Assembly (NCBI RefSeq): GCF_020524485.1 | Contig: NZ_JAIVLF010000007.1 | Coordinates: 124,001 to 188,000 of the forward strand | DNA from: Novosphingobium profundi | GTDB taxonomy: Bacteria; Pseudomonadota; Alphaproteobacteria; Sphingomonadales; Sphingomonadaceae | Direction of reading: 5' to 3' | DNA: 64,000 nt | Notes under the pieces: model-generated | What the model was told of the DNA's origin: nothing | What the model saw: the letters and a program-made list of their open reading frames with translations, nothing else | The model's database searches: none | Translations under genes and position numbers: made by a program | Part shown: positions 50,646 to 59,221 of the stretch, one piece after another | How positions within the stretch are numbered: position 1 is the stretch's first letter | Layout of the letters: every line of letters starts with the position of its first letter

Positions 50646-51695
50646 ATGCATGACGCCCGCGTCCTGGTAGTCGACGATTCCGCGGCGATGCGCGCCCTGT
50701 TCTGCGATGTCCTGGAGCAATCCAAGAACATCCGTGTCATCGGCACCGCCGCCAATGCCGCCGAAGCGCGCGAACAGATCGCTGAGCTCCAGCCGAATGT
50801 CGTCACGCTCGATGTCGAAATGCCCGGCATGAGCGGTATCGAATTCCTCGAAGAGATCATGAACGGGGGTAACCCCCTGCCCGTGGTCATGCTCTCCAGC
50901 CTGACCCAGAGCGGGACCGAGACCTCGCTCAAGGCCTTTGAACTTGGCGCGGTGGAATGCTTTCCCAAGCCTCTCAAGGCCACCCCGGAACAGTTCGCCA
51001 AGACGGTCGGAAAACTGGGCAAGATCGTCCTCGCCGCGGCCAATTCCAACGTGCGCGACAAGCCCCGCCCCAAGGCCGCCCGCGGCGAGGGCGAGGCGGA
51101 TGACGACAGCGGCTACCAGTCCAGCGGCATGATCGCAGCCTTCAGCACCTCCATGGGCGGCGTCGATGCCCTCACCGAAGTGCTCGGGCAGTATCCCAAG
51201 GCCTGCCCGCCCACCGTCATCATCCTGCAGACCGAGCCGATGCTGGCCGAAATGTTCATCGCCAAGGCCGACAAGGACTGCCGGTGCGCCGTCGTGGCCG
51301 CCGCCGACGGCGCCGAACTCAAGCCCGGCACGGTGCACATTGCCTACGATCCTGCCCGGCATGTGATCGTCGAACCGGGCACGCCAGCCAGGCTCCGCCT
51401 GGTGGAGCGCGATCCGGTGGGCGGTTTCCGGCCTTCCGCGACGCTTCTTTTCGGCTCACTGTCGCGCGGCAACATGCCCGCGATCGGCGCCGTACTCACC
51501 GGTATGGGCGAGGACGGCGCCAAGGGGCTCAAACTGCTCCAGGCGGCGGGCTGCCGCACGCTGGCGCAGGACCGGAACACGGCCACCGTCCCGCAGGCCC
51601 CCGCCGCCGCCGTCGAGGCCGGGGCGGCGAGCGCGGAACTGGGGCTTGCCGAACTGGCCGCCGACATCCTCACCAATTGCGCAGCTACCAGCTAG
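50646..51695 (+). CDS. CheB paralog lacking the catalytic histidine
   Basis: 349 aa from ATG 50646 with GAGAGG upstream. The receiver domain is normal (Asp11-Asp12, Asp56, Lys in FPKPLK). The methylesterase domain aligns along its whole length with CheB but has SMGG in place of STGG (Ser169 kept), ILQTEP in place of VQHxxP so Thr196 replaces the catalytic His, and Asp290 kept in GMGEDG. It is divergent from the che operon with 294 bases between start codons. It may be a decoy, a phosphate sink or a protein with a new activity. The sibling gene cheB lies 4 kb away. Confidence 0.85.
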   Translation: MHDARVLVVDDSAAMRALFCDVLEQSKNIRVIGTAANAAEAREQIAELQPNVVTLDVEMPGMSGIEFLEEIMNGGNPLPVVMLSSLTQSGTETSLKAFELGAVECFPKPLKATPEQFAKTVGKLGKIVLAAANSNVRDKPRPKAARGEGEADDDSGYQSSGMIAAFSTSMGGVDALTEVLGQYPKACPPTVIILQTEPMLAEMFIAKADKDCRCAVVAAADGAELKPGTVHIAYDPARHVIVEPGTPARLRLVERDPVGGFRPSATLLFGSLSRGNMPAIGAVLTGMGEDGAKGLKLLQAAGCRTLAQDRNTATVPQAPAAAVEAGAASAELGLAELAADILTNCAATS

Positions 51696-51740
51696 AGCGT
51701 CCCCAGCCGCGATAGGCGGCAAACGAAGGCCGCTGGTGGC

Positions 51741-53297
51741 CTAGTGCCCCGACGCCGGTTTCATGCCGCGTTTGGGCCTGGGGGCGAACCAGATCGCAAA
51801 GGCGGCGACCAGAAGCGCGATGGCCGAATACATGGCAACGTGCACCGTGGCCTGCGCCTGGGCCTGCAGGGCCACGATCCGCTCGATTGCAGAACGCGCC
51901 ATTTCGAGTGGCATGCCCTGCGCTTGCAGCGCCGACATCGTGCGGTCCGTGTGGTTCATGCTGGCCACCAGATCGGCGCCATCGCTGCGCTCCAGGTTCG
52001 CCCAAAGGGTCGTCACGATCGAGGTGCCGATGGCCCCTGCCAGGGTACGCCCGAAATTCGAGATCCCCGCCGCCGAGGCGGTTTCGTCCGGATCCACGGA
52101 GGCCAGGCCAATGGTCGTCAACGGCACGATCATGAAGGCGACACCTATGCCCTGGATCAGCTGCGGGAAAGCCACCTGCCAGAGAGTGGAATCGGTTGAC
52201 CAGTACGTGCGCAGGTACGCGCAGAAGGCCAGCCACGAGACGCCCAGGAACACCAGCAGCCGGGGATCGGCGCGCTGCATGAGCTTGGGCACAATAGGCG
52301 ATGCGAAGACTGCCAGGACACCCGCTGGCGCCATGGCGATGCCTGCCCAGGTCGCGGTATATCCCATTCCTCCCTGCAGCCACTGAGGCACGATGACCAC
52401 GGCCGAGAAGTAGGTTGCGAAGGCCAGCGCCAGGGCAAACGTCGAAGCGCTGAACCCTCGGTGTCGGAACACCGCGAGATCGACGATGGGGTGCTCTTCG
52501 GTCAGCTCCCAGATCACGAAGATCACGAAGAAGATGACTGCAACGACCGCAAGGATGCAAATCGTGGTGTTGTGGAACCAGTCCCGATCATGCCCGAGAT
52601 CGAGCATCATCTGGAATGCCCCAACCCAGATCACGAGAAGGGCGAGCCCGACCTTGTCGATCGGCAGATAGCGCTTGGGCGAAGCCACATCGCGCAGCAG
52701 ATAGGCAAGCGAGAGGAAGACCGCGACCACAATCGGCACGTTGATCAGGAAGATCCAGCGCCAGTCCCAGTTGTCCGAGATATAGCCACCCAGTATCGGC
52801 CCCGCGATCGGCGCGACAACGACGGTCATCGCCCACATCGCCATTGCCTTGGGATGCGATTCACGCGGGAAGATCTTGAGCAGCAGCGTCTGCGAGAGCG
52901 GCATCAACGGCCCGCCGCACAGCCCCTGCCCCAAGCGGAAGATAAGAAGGACCGTCAGGTTGCCCGAGACACCGCAAAGGGCCGAGAACAGACCAAAGCC
53001 AAGGATCGACATCAGGAACATCCGGACCACACCGAAGCGTCCCGCCAGCCAGCCCGTCAAGGGAACACAGATCGCCTCGGCGACCGCGTACGTGGTGATC
53101 ACCCAGGTCCCGCTCTCGGTGGAAACGGCAAGTCCGCCTGCGATATGCGGCACCGAAACATTGGCGATCGTCATGTCCAGCACGACCACGAAGTTCGCCA
53201 TCGCGAGGACGAAGGCGGTGATCGCAAGCTTGGCGCCGGAGAAGGTCCCGTCCTGCCCGGGCGGTGAGGTCGGCGCAGCGGCCGCGTCCTGTGCCAT
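51741..53297 (-). CDS. emrB: EmrB-type DHA2 multidrug transporter
   Basis: 518 aa with fourteen predicted helices. DHA2 motifs are LDMTIANVSVPHIAG (helix 1), GWLAGRFGVVR (loop 2-3), and the antiporter motif region WAMTVVVAPIAGPILGGYI. The central loop between helices 6 and 7 matches EmrB. It is the inner-membrane proton-driven pump of the tripartite efflux complex. Its ATG overlaps the emrA TAA by one base. It is the last gene of the operon. Confidence 0.95.
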   Translation of the reverse strand: MAQDAAAAPTSPPGQDGTFSGAKLAITAFVLAMANFVVVLDMTIANVSVPHIAGGLAVSTESGTWVITTYAVAEAICVPLTGWLAGRFGVVRMFLMSILGFGLFSALCGVSGNLTVLLIFRLGQGLCGGPLMPLSQTLLLKIFPRESHPKAMAMWAMTVVVAPIAGPILGGYISDNWDWRWIFLINVPIVVAVFLSLAYLLRDVASPKRYLPIDKVGLALLVIWVGAFQMMLDLGHDRDWFHNTTICILAVVAVIFFVIFVIWELTEEHPIVDLAVFRHRGFSASTFALALAFATYFSAVVIVPQWLQGGMGYTATWAGIAMAPAGVLAVFASPIVPKLMQRADPRLLVFLGVSWLAFCAYLRTYWSTDSTLWQVAFPQLIQGIGVAFMIVPLTTIGLASVDPDETASAAGISNFGRTLAGAIGTSIVTTLWANLERSDGADLVASMNHTDRTMSALQAQGMPLEMARSAIERIVALQAQAQATVHVAMYSAIALLVAAFAIWFAPRPKRGMKPASGH

Positions 53298-54457
53298 TAC
53301 CGCTCGCTCGTCAGGTCGATCTCGGCTTCCATCGAAAGTCCCACGCGCAAGGGGTGGGCCTTCAATTCGTCCCTGTCGAGCTCGATGCGCACCGGAAGGC
53401 GCTGCACGACCTTGATCCAGTTGCCCGTCGCGTTCTGGGCCGGGATCAGCGAGAAGGCTGCGCCCGTCCCGCCCGAGAAACCGACGACCTTGCCGTGATA
53501 CTCGACATCGCCGCCATAGAAGTCGGAGGTCAGCGTAGCGCTCTGCCCGGCCCGCACCTTTCCGAGCTTGTCTTCCTTGAAGTTGGCATCGACATAGAGC
53601 TTGTCGACCGGGACAATGACCATCGCGGGCGAACCATCCTGGATCTTCTGGCCAACCTGGATCGAACGCTGCGCCACGACGCCCGCAATCGGCGCGCGCA
53701 CGACCGTGCGTTCAAGGTCCAGCTTGGCAGCCTCATAGCGGGCCTGGGCCAGCTTGATCTCGGGCGCGGTCTCCACGTCGGTTCCCTTCGTCAGGGCAAC
53801 GGCAGCCTGCTCCTGCTGCCGCGCGCTGACGGCGCTGGCCTGGGCCTGCTTGAGCGCGGCTCGCGCCTGTTCGAAGGCCGCCTGAGCCGAATCCAGCGCC
53901 TGCTTCGCCGAGGTCAGTTCCTCGGTCGACACGGCACCCGAGCCCGCAAGAGCATCGCGCCGAGTAAAGTCCGAGGTAGCCTTGGTCAGATCGGCCCGAG
54001 CCGCCTGAAGATTGGCCCGCGCGGTATCGATCTGCGCCTGGTTGGCATCTGCCGCCGCAGCCAGGGCCTCGTTGTTGGCAAGAGATTGCCCGTACATTCG
54101 CTTGGCGCGCTCCAGGTTCGCTTCCGCTTCGGCCAGCGCGATCTTCTGGTCCTTGTCCTCGATACGGAACAGGAGCTGCCCCTTGCGGACAGGCTGCGTA
54201 TCCGTGACCAGAACCTCGATCACGCGGCCCGAGGTCAGCGGCGTGACATCGGCGTTTTCGCCAGCCACATAGGCGTTGTCAGTTGAGACCGAGCGGCTGC
54301 CGATGAAGAATTCATAGCCGCCCCACAGCACCGCCGCGACGGCCACGACCCCGCCCAGCCCCATGAGGAGCGTCTTGCGCTTGCTCTTGGGGATGACGCT
54401 GCCCTTTTCCGGTACGCCCTCGGCCCCGGCCCCGCCGCCCGTGTTCGTGTCAGTCAT
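53297..54457 (-). CDS. emrA: EmrA-type periplasmic adaptor
   Basis: 386 aa from ATG 54457. One N-terminal helix (about 28-50), then VSTDNAYVAGENADVTPLTSGRV, the typical EmrA opening, two lipoyl halves around a coiled coil (about 105-210), and RTVVRAPIAGVVAQRSIQVGQKI. It connects EmrB to the outer-membrane channel. It overlaps the channel gene upstream by eight bases. The frame upstream of this ATG is inside the channel gene. Confidence 0.95.
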   Translation of the reverse strand: MTDTNTGGGAGAEGVPEKGSVIPKSKRKTLLMGLGGVVAVAAVLWGGYEFFIGSRSVSTDNAYVAGENADVTPLTSGRVIEVLVTDTQPVRKGQLLFRIEDKDQKIALAEAEANLERAKRMYGQSLANNEALAAAADANQAQIDTARANLQAARADLTKATSDFTRRDALAGSGAVSTEELTSAKQALDSAQAAFEQARAALKQAQASAVSARQQEQAAVALTKGTDVETAPEIKLAQARYEAAKLDLERTVVRAPIAGVVAQRSIQVGQKIQDGSPAMVIVPVDKLYVDANFKEDKLGKVRAGQSATLTSDFYGGDVEYHGKVVGFSGGTGAAFSLIPAQNATGNWIKVVQRLPVRIELDRDELKAHPLRVGLSMEAEIDLTSER

Positions 54458-55907
54458 CGCTATTGGCTTTCTCGTCGTTTTCTTCGGCATAACCGCCGCC
54501 AAGCGCGCGCTTGAGCGCGACATCGCTGGCGAGCGTTGCAAATTGGGCATCCAGCGCGGAGAGGCGCGCGTCGAGTTCGGAAGTCTGGCTGGCCAGGACC
54601 TCAATGTAGGTGGTGAGCCCCGCCCCATAGCGCTGCGAGGCGAGACCGAACGCGGCCTTGGCCTCGGTCTCGACTGCCAGGGCGTGCTCTCGCTGACGAG
54701 ACGCGGAATCGCGGCTCGCAATCGCATCTGCGACTTCCTGCAGAGCCTCGATAACGGTCTTGTTGTAGCTCGCGACCATCGAATCGTACCCGGCCCGCGC
54801 CACACGGTAGCGACCGGACAGGGCGCCCCCCTGGAAGATAGGCAGGCTGACCGCCGCACCCGCGCTGCCATAGTCCGAACCGTCGTCGAACAGATTGGAA
54901 ATCCCGAGCGACGTCAAACCGATCAGGCCACCAAGAGAAACGTCGGGCAGGAACGACTTGCGGGCATATTCCGTGCCGCTTTGCGAAGCCTCGACAATAC
55001 GGCGCGCTGCGACGATGTCCGGTCTGCGACCGGCAAGAGCGATTCCCGCATCTGCCGGCACGCGCGTCATCGCGATACCGTCAAGGGGTGCCGGTACAAG
55101 ATCCTGCGTCCGATCCGGTCCCGCCCCCAGAAGAGCCGCGAGCGCGTGGCGCCGCCTGGCGATCTGCTCACGATTGGCGACGATCAGCCCCCGCGCACGG
55201 GCCACTTCGGCCCGTGCCTGGCGCAGTGGCACCTCGTTCTCCAGTCCTTGTTCAAACCGCTTGGCCGTAAGCTCCTCGGAGCTTTCCCGCACATCCAGCG
55301 CTTCCTCGAGGACTTTCTCGCGCTCCAGCAAGCGTGCGAGGTCGAAATAGGACGAGGCGATTTCGCTGGTCAGGACGAGCTCTGCCTGCCGCACTTCGGC
55401 AAGGGCCGCCTCCGTGGCCGAGGTAGCGGCCGCAAGGAGCGCGCGGTTCTTGCCCCAGATGTCCAGGTTCCAGTTCGCGGACAGGGCCAGGGTCCCGTAG
55501 TCTTCCCAGCCCTGCGGAAGGGCGGACGCCGGAGTTCCGTTGTTGTAGCTCTGCTTGGCGAATTCACCCGAGCCTTGCGCGCCCAGCGAAGGCAGCACGC
55601 TCGAACGCGATGCCTGCAGCGCACCGCGCGCCTGGCGCACCCGAGCAATCGCGGAGGCCAGATCCGGCGAATCCGTGAGGGCTGCCTCGATCAGGCCATC
55701 GAGTTGCGGGTCGTCATAGCCCCGCCACCACTGGGACGGCGGCCATTCCTCGCCCTGTCCGGCAGCCGTGATCGACCGCTCCATTTCGAACGAAGATAGC
55801 GGTCGTATCTCGGGCTTGGGCCCCAGGTCCGGCGCACATCCGGCAAGCGAAATCGTGGCAGCCAAGAGGAAACTTGCTGCGACTCGTGAGGGGAATATCG
55901 TACTCAT
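54450..55907 (-). CDS. NodT-family outer-membrane efflux lipoprotein
   Basis: 485 aa from ATG 55907, which gives a lipoprotein signal with lipobox LAGC (Cys23); ATG 55946 would add 13 residues that run into the operator. It has the NodT/OprM pattern: W..F.D..L..LI..AL..SPDL.....R..QARG, the long helical repeats, and the late RRPDI...R box (LAGRRPDIVAARRIVEASQ). It forms the exit duct for EmrA-EmrB. It is the first gene of the operon, whose promoter lies in the gap to the TetR gene. Confidence 0.94.
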   Translation of the reverse strand: MSTIFPSRVAASFLLAATISLAGCAPDLGPKPEIRPLSSFEMERSITAAGQGEEWPPSQWWRGYDDPQLDGLIEAALTDSPDLASAIARVRQARGALQASRSSVLPSLGAQGSGEFAKQSYNNGTPASALPQGWEDYGTLALSANWNLDIWGKNRALLAAATSATEAALAEVRQAELVLTSEIASSYFDLARLLEREKVLEEALDVRESSEELTAKRFEQGLENEVPLRQARAEVARARGLIVANREQIARRRHALAALLGAGPDRTQDLVPAPLDGIAMTRVPADAGIALAGRRPDIVAARRIVEASQSGTEYARKSFLPDVSLGGLIGLTSLGISNLFDDGSDYGSAGAAVSLPIFQGGALSGRYRVARAGYDSMVASYNKTVIEALQEVADAIASRDSASRQREHALAVETEAKAAFGLASQRYGAGLTTYIEVLASQTSELDARLSALDAQFATLASDVALKRALGGGYAEENDEKANSDD

Positions 55908-55908
55908 C

Positions 55909-55960
55909 AGTACACTTTTTATCGTTGCATCACTTGCAAGAGTCAACGGAAAAGTGTACT
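55909..55960. promoter_or_regulatory. emr operon promoter framed by an 11-base inverted repeat
   Basis: Arms AGTACACTTTT (55909-55919) and AAAAGTGTACT (55950-55960) are perfect inverted copies 30 bases apart. Between them on the minus strand is a good sigma-70 promoter: TTGACT (55946-55941), a 17-base spacer, and GATAAA (55923-55918). On the plus strand TTGCAA (55934-55939) with TACTAC 17 bases on could serve the TetR gene. Each arm overlaps a -10 region, so the TetR protein probably represses both directions. Confidence 0.7.
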
Positions 55961-55973
55961 ACCTAGTTTAGGT

Positions 55974-56594
55974 ATGGATCAGAACATTGGGAAACGGGAG
56001 CGCAACAAGGCGCGCAAGCGGGCCGAGATCGTGGAGGCCGCCCGCACGTCCTTCCTTGAGCAAGGATACGCCGCAACGAGCATGAGCGCGGTTGCCGATG
56101 CCCTGAGTTGCTCGAAAGCGACCATGTGGTCGCATTTTGCATCGAAAGAGGATCTGTTCGCAGCCGTCATTGACGACCTGGTGGGGCAATTCTCACAGGA
56201 AATCGATGAAGTCCTGACCCGCCAGACGTTCTCCTGTCCGGCACTGCACCGGGCGTGCCTGCGGTTTCTCGACTGTCTTCTCAAGGATCATTCGATCCGC
56301 CTCTTCCGCCTCGTGCTGAGCGAGGGCGAACGCTTCCCCGAAATCAACGAAATGTTCTACACCCGGGGCCCTGAAAAAGTCCGGCGCGAGGTCCATCGCT
56401 TTTTCTCCACTGCATTTTGCGAAGACGATGCCCAGCGCCTCACCACCGTGATTACCTGGGCGATGACAGGCTTTCGTACCGACATTCTGCTGCGCCCGGT
56501 AAAGCCCGATGCCGCGGAATGCGAAGCCTTCGTCGACGATCTCATCGCCTCGATCGACTGGGAGCGGCTGAGTCCCCGCCGGTCCAACACCTGA
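55974..56594 (+). CDS. TetR-family repressor of the efflux operon
   Basis: 206 aa. N-terminal TetR HTH (about 17-63; RAEIVEAARTSFLEQGYAATSMSAVADALSCSKATMWSHFASKEDLF). The C-terminal ligand domain is like the TetR_C_33/AefR-type group. It is divergent from the NodT-EmrA-EmrB operon and shares its control region, so it very probably represses that operon until a drug or phenolic ligand binds. It has no clear Shine-Dalgarno sequence and may be translated from a short or leaderless mRNA. Confidence 0.93.
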   Translation: MDQNIGKRERNKARKRAEIVEAARTSFLEQGYAATSMSAVADALSCSKATMWSHFASKEDLFAAVIDDLVGQFSQEIDEVLTRQTFSCPALHRACLRFLDCLLKDHSIRLFRLVLSEGERFPEINEMFYTRGPEKVRREVHRFFSTAFCEDDAQRLTTVITWAMTGFRTDILLRPVKPDAAECEAFVDDLIASIDWERLSPRRSNT

Positions 56595-56658
56595 AGCTCC
56601 CGGGACAACTCAGGCCCGGTGCTTTTTTACCTACGGCAAGGCTGCTAAAGCGACAGGC

Positions 56659-57150
56659 ATGAACCACTCCCCCATTCTCGTCGTCACGACCGGCGGTACG
56701 ATCGACAAACACTATTTCGACGCCCTCAGCGAATACCAGATCACCGAAAGCGTGATGGGCAAGCTGCTCGAGACAGCACGGGTCGCGCACCCTTTCCGTA
56801 TCGTGGAACTGCTGCGCAAGGACAGCCTGGAACTCACCGAGGAAGACCGCGACCTGATCGCCCAGACGATCCGCGCCGCTCCCGAGACGCGGATCGTGCT
56901 TACCCACGGCACCGACACCATGACCGAGACCGCACAGGCGCTCGCTGGCATTCAGGACAAGACGATTGTCCTGTGCGGCGCCCTGACCCCAGCCAGATTC
57001 GCCGAAAGCGATGCGGCGTTCAATCTCGGCATGGCCTTCGCCACGGCGCAGACCGCCGCGCCCGGCGTCTGGATCACCATGAGCGGCACCGTCTTTAACG
57101 GCCTGCAGGTGCGTAAGGACCGCGAGGCGGGCAAGTTCGTCGATATCTGA
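56659..57150 (+). CDS. Single-domain asparaginase-like protein
   Basis: 163 aa, only the N-terminal domain of L-asparaginase (family enzymes have about 330 aa). Both nucleophile regions are present: TTGGTID (residues 10-16, catalytic Thr11 or Thr14) and HGTDTM (83-88) with the Thr-Asp pair. The C-terminal domain that helps build the active site between subunits is missing, and the gene ends cleanly without frameshift. Stand-alone versions are known as asparaginase domain proteins; activity is untested. It follows the TetR gene by 64 bases on the same strand. Confidence 0.85.
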   Translation: MNHSPILVVTTGGTIDKHYFDALSEYQITESVMGKLLETARVAHPFRIVELLRKDSLELTEEDRDLIAQTIRAAPETRIVLTHGTDTMTETAQALAGIQDKTIVLCGALTPARFAESDAAFNLGMAFATAQTAAPGVWITMSGTVFNGLQVRKDREAGKFVDI

Positions 57151-57300
57151 GGCCCCCGCTTAGGCAAGTTCCACAGGTCCCGGCTTCGTGACTTCCCAAC
57201 CAATTGCCCCTTAGCCTGAGCGCTCTCCCGACACGTGCAGGTACCTGGCCTCGTGCCTGACCCGCGCGGGGGATGAGAGAGCTTTCGCGAGGGGGCAGGC

Positions 57301-58758
57301 GTGACAACGACGATTTCCTGCGGGCACGAACTTCCGGGCGCCCTGCTCTATGCTCCCATCGGCGCTCTGATCATTGAGCGCACAGGCCTTATCTTCGGTG
57401 CGAACGCCAGCGCCGCGAATCTTCTTGGCGAGTCCGATCCCGAACCGCTGCGCCATTCGCTGATCTATACCTGGCTCAAGGAAAGCGACTCGGAAACCCT
57501 GCGTCACATGGTCGACGTCCACTTTCAGGCGCCGGTCGAGACACGTGCGGGTTGGACCCGCCGCATGACGATTCCCAGCGTTGACGGCTCCGAACGTCCG
57601 GTTGAACTTACGCTATCCCCCTTCCCCGAGTCTCCAGAAGCCAATGCCATTGTGTTCGTGCGCAGTCTCGAACGCATCATGACCGCCGAACGGCGCTTCG
57701 CCCAGATATTCGAGAACCTCCCCGTCGGCCTTCTCGTCGTCGACAGCCGCCAACGTATCGTCAAGGCGAACCGGACGCTCGGCGCCGATTTCGGCTATTC
57801 CCGGGAGGAGTTGATCGGCCAGTCGCTGGCCATGCTGATCCCCGAACGCTACCGCTCTGCACATCGCGATCATCTACAGGGGTACGTAAAAAGCCCCAGT
57901 TCGCGGATGATGGGGGTTGGAAGAGACCTCACCGGGCTGCATCGCTCAGGGCAGGAGTTCCCGATCGAGATCGCTCTCACCCGCCACGAGAACGCCAGCC
58001 AGCCGCTGTACATGGCCATCGTCACCGACATCACACACCGCAAGCGCTCCGAAGTCGCCATGCAGCAGACCAACGCCCAATTGGAAGAATTCACCTATGT
58101 CGCCAGCCACGACTTGCGCTCCCCCTTGCGGGGTATCGCCGACCTCGTCAGCTGGATCCGCGAAGACCTCGAGGGCCATGAACTCCCCCCCGATGTCGCC
58201 CGCAACTTCGAACGCGTCGCGATCCGGATCGAACGTGCCGAACAGATGATCGACGACCTCTTGAACTACGCCCGTATCGGGGTACGCGACCCGCAGCTTG
58301 AAACTCTCCAGCCCCGAGACTTGATCGACGAGGTACTTGCGACGAGCAACATTCCGGGCAGTTTTTCCCTGGAGATAGATGTGGATGCGGGCCCGCTGAA
58401 GGCCGCCCGTGCCCCCCTGTCCGCCTCGCTGAGGAACCTCCTCAGCAATGCGGTCAAGCACCACGGTTCGCCAGGCGGACGCATCCGTATTCAGGTCACC
58501 GAGGATGGGCGCTTCACGGTCTTCACCGTCGAGGATGACGGACAGGGAATTCCCTCTGGGAACGAAGAACGTATTTTCAAACTCTTCCACCGAGGATCGA
58601 CCCGGGTGGAAGGCGACGGCGTCGGCCTCGCGTTCACCCGGCGCATGATCAATGCGAACGGCGGCATGATCTGCGTCACACCGCACGGTGAGATGGGAGG
58701 CGCCCGCTTCGATATCTACTGGCCACGCATTCTGCTTCGGGAATTCAAGGATGGTTGA
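57301..58758 (+). CDS. PAS-PAS sensor histidine kinase, soluble
   Basis: 485 aa from GTG 57301 with GAGGGGG upstream. Two PAS domains (about 10-125 and 128-245; the second with IFENLPVGLLVVDSRQRIVKANR and the PAC-type PLYMAIVTDITHRKRSE). HisKA has His270 (VASHDLRSPLRGI), then HATPase with N box LLSNAVKHHG, G1 DDGQGIP, and GDGVGLAFTRR. There are no membrane helices or signal peptide, so it is cytoplasmic. The H box is like phytochrome-type kinases, but no bilin domain is present. It overlaps its receiver gene by eight bases, a three-gene signalling operon. Confidence 0.93.
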   Translation: MTTTISCGHELPGALLYAPIGALIIERTGLIFGANASAANLLGESDPEPLRHSLIYTWLKESDSETLRHMVDVHFQAPVETRAGWTRRMTIPSVDGSERPVELTLSPFPESPEANAIVFVRSLERIMTAERRFAQIFENLPVGLLVVDSRQRIVKANRTLGADFGYSREELIGQSLAMLIPERYRSAHRDHLQGYVKSPSSRMMGVGRDLTGLHRSGQEFPIEIALTRHENASQPLYMAIVTDITHRKRSEVAMQQTNAQLEEFTYVASHDLRSPLRGIADLVSWIREDLEGHELPPDVARNFERVAIRIERAEQMIDDLLNYARIGVRDPQLETLQPRDLIDEVLATSNIPGSFSLEIDVDAGPLKAARAPLSASLRNLLSNAVKHHGSPGGRIRIQVTEDGRFTVFTVEDDGQGIPSGNEERIFKLFHRGSTRVEGDGVGLAFTRRMINANGGMICVTPHGEMGGARFDIYWPRILLREFKDG

Positions 58759-59221
58759 AACGCCACCGGACCTTCAGACACCATCGGATGTCGTCGAATG
58801 CACCGTCCTTATCGTCGATGACGACGATGTGGCGATCGAGGGCGTGCTCCGTTCCTTCCGGCGGCACGACGTGACCTGTCCAACGCTGACGGCCGGGGAT
58901 GGCCGCGAGGCCCTGTCCATCTTGCGCGGGACGCATCCCAGCAAAAACATTTCGCCGCCCTACATCATCCTGCTCGACCTCAACATGCCCGACATGGACG
59001 GCTTCCAGTTCCTCCAGGCCTTGCGCAAGGATCCAGCCTTGCGACGTAGCGTCGTGTTCGTCCTGAGCACGTCGGCCCGCGATCAGGACATGCGCCGAGC
59101 CTACGACGAACATGTGGCTGGCTACATGGTCAAGTCTGCCGTGGGCCCCCAGTTCGCTCGGTTGGCCGACTTCATTCGCAAGTACACCGGCACCCAGAAT
59201 CTCCCGCGAGACGCCTTATGA
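58751..59221 (+). CDS. Single-domain response regulator (Rcp1-like)
   Basis: 156 aa from ATG 58751. Receiver domain with acidic cluster DDDD (23-26), phosphoacceptor Asp76 (ILLDLNMPDMDG), Ser/Thr in VLSTSA and Lys in YMVKS. It carries the longer alpha-4/loop of Rcp1-type partners of phytochrome-like kinases. It has no output domain and overlaps both neighbours (eight bases with the kinase, four with the next gene), so it probably receives phosphate from that kinase and relays it or acts by binding. Confidence 0.92.
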   Translation: MVETPPDLQTPSDVVECTVLIVDDDDVAIEGVLRSFRRHDVTCPTLTAGDGREALSILRGTHPSKNISPPYIILLDLNMPDMDGFQFLQALRKDPALRRSVVFVLSTSARDQDMRRAYDEHVAGYMVKSAVGPQFARLADFIRKYTGTQNLPRDAL

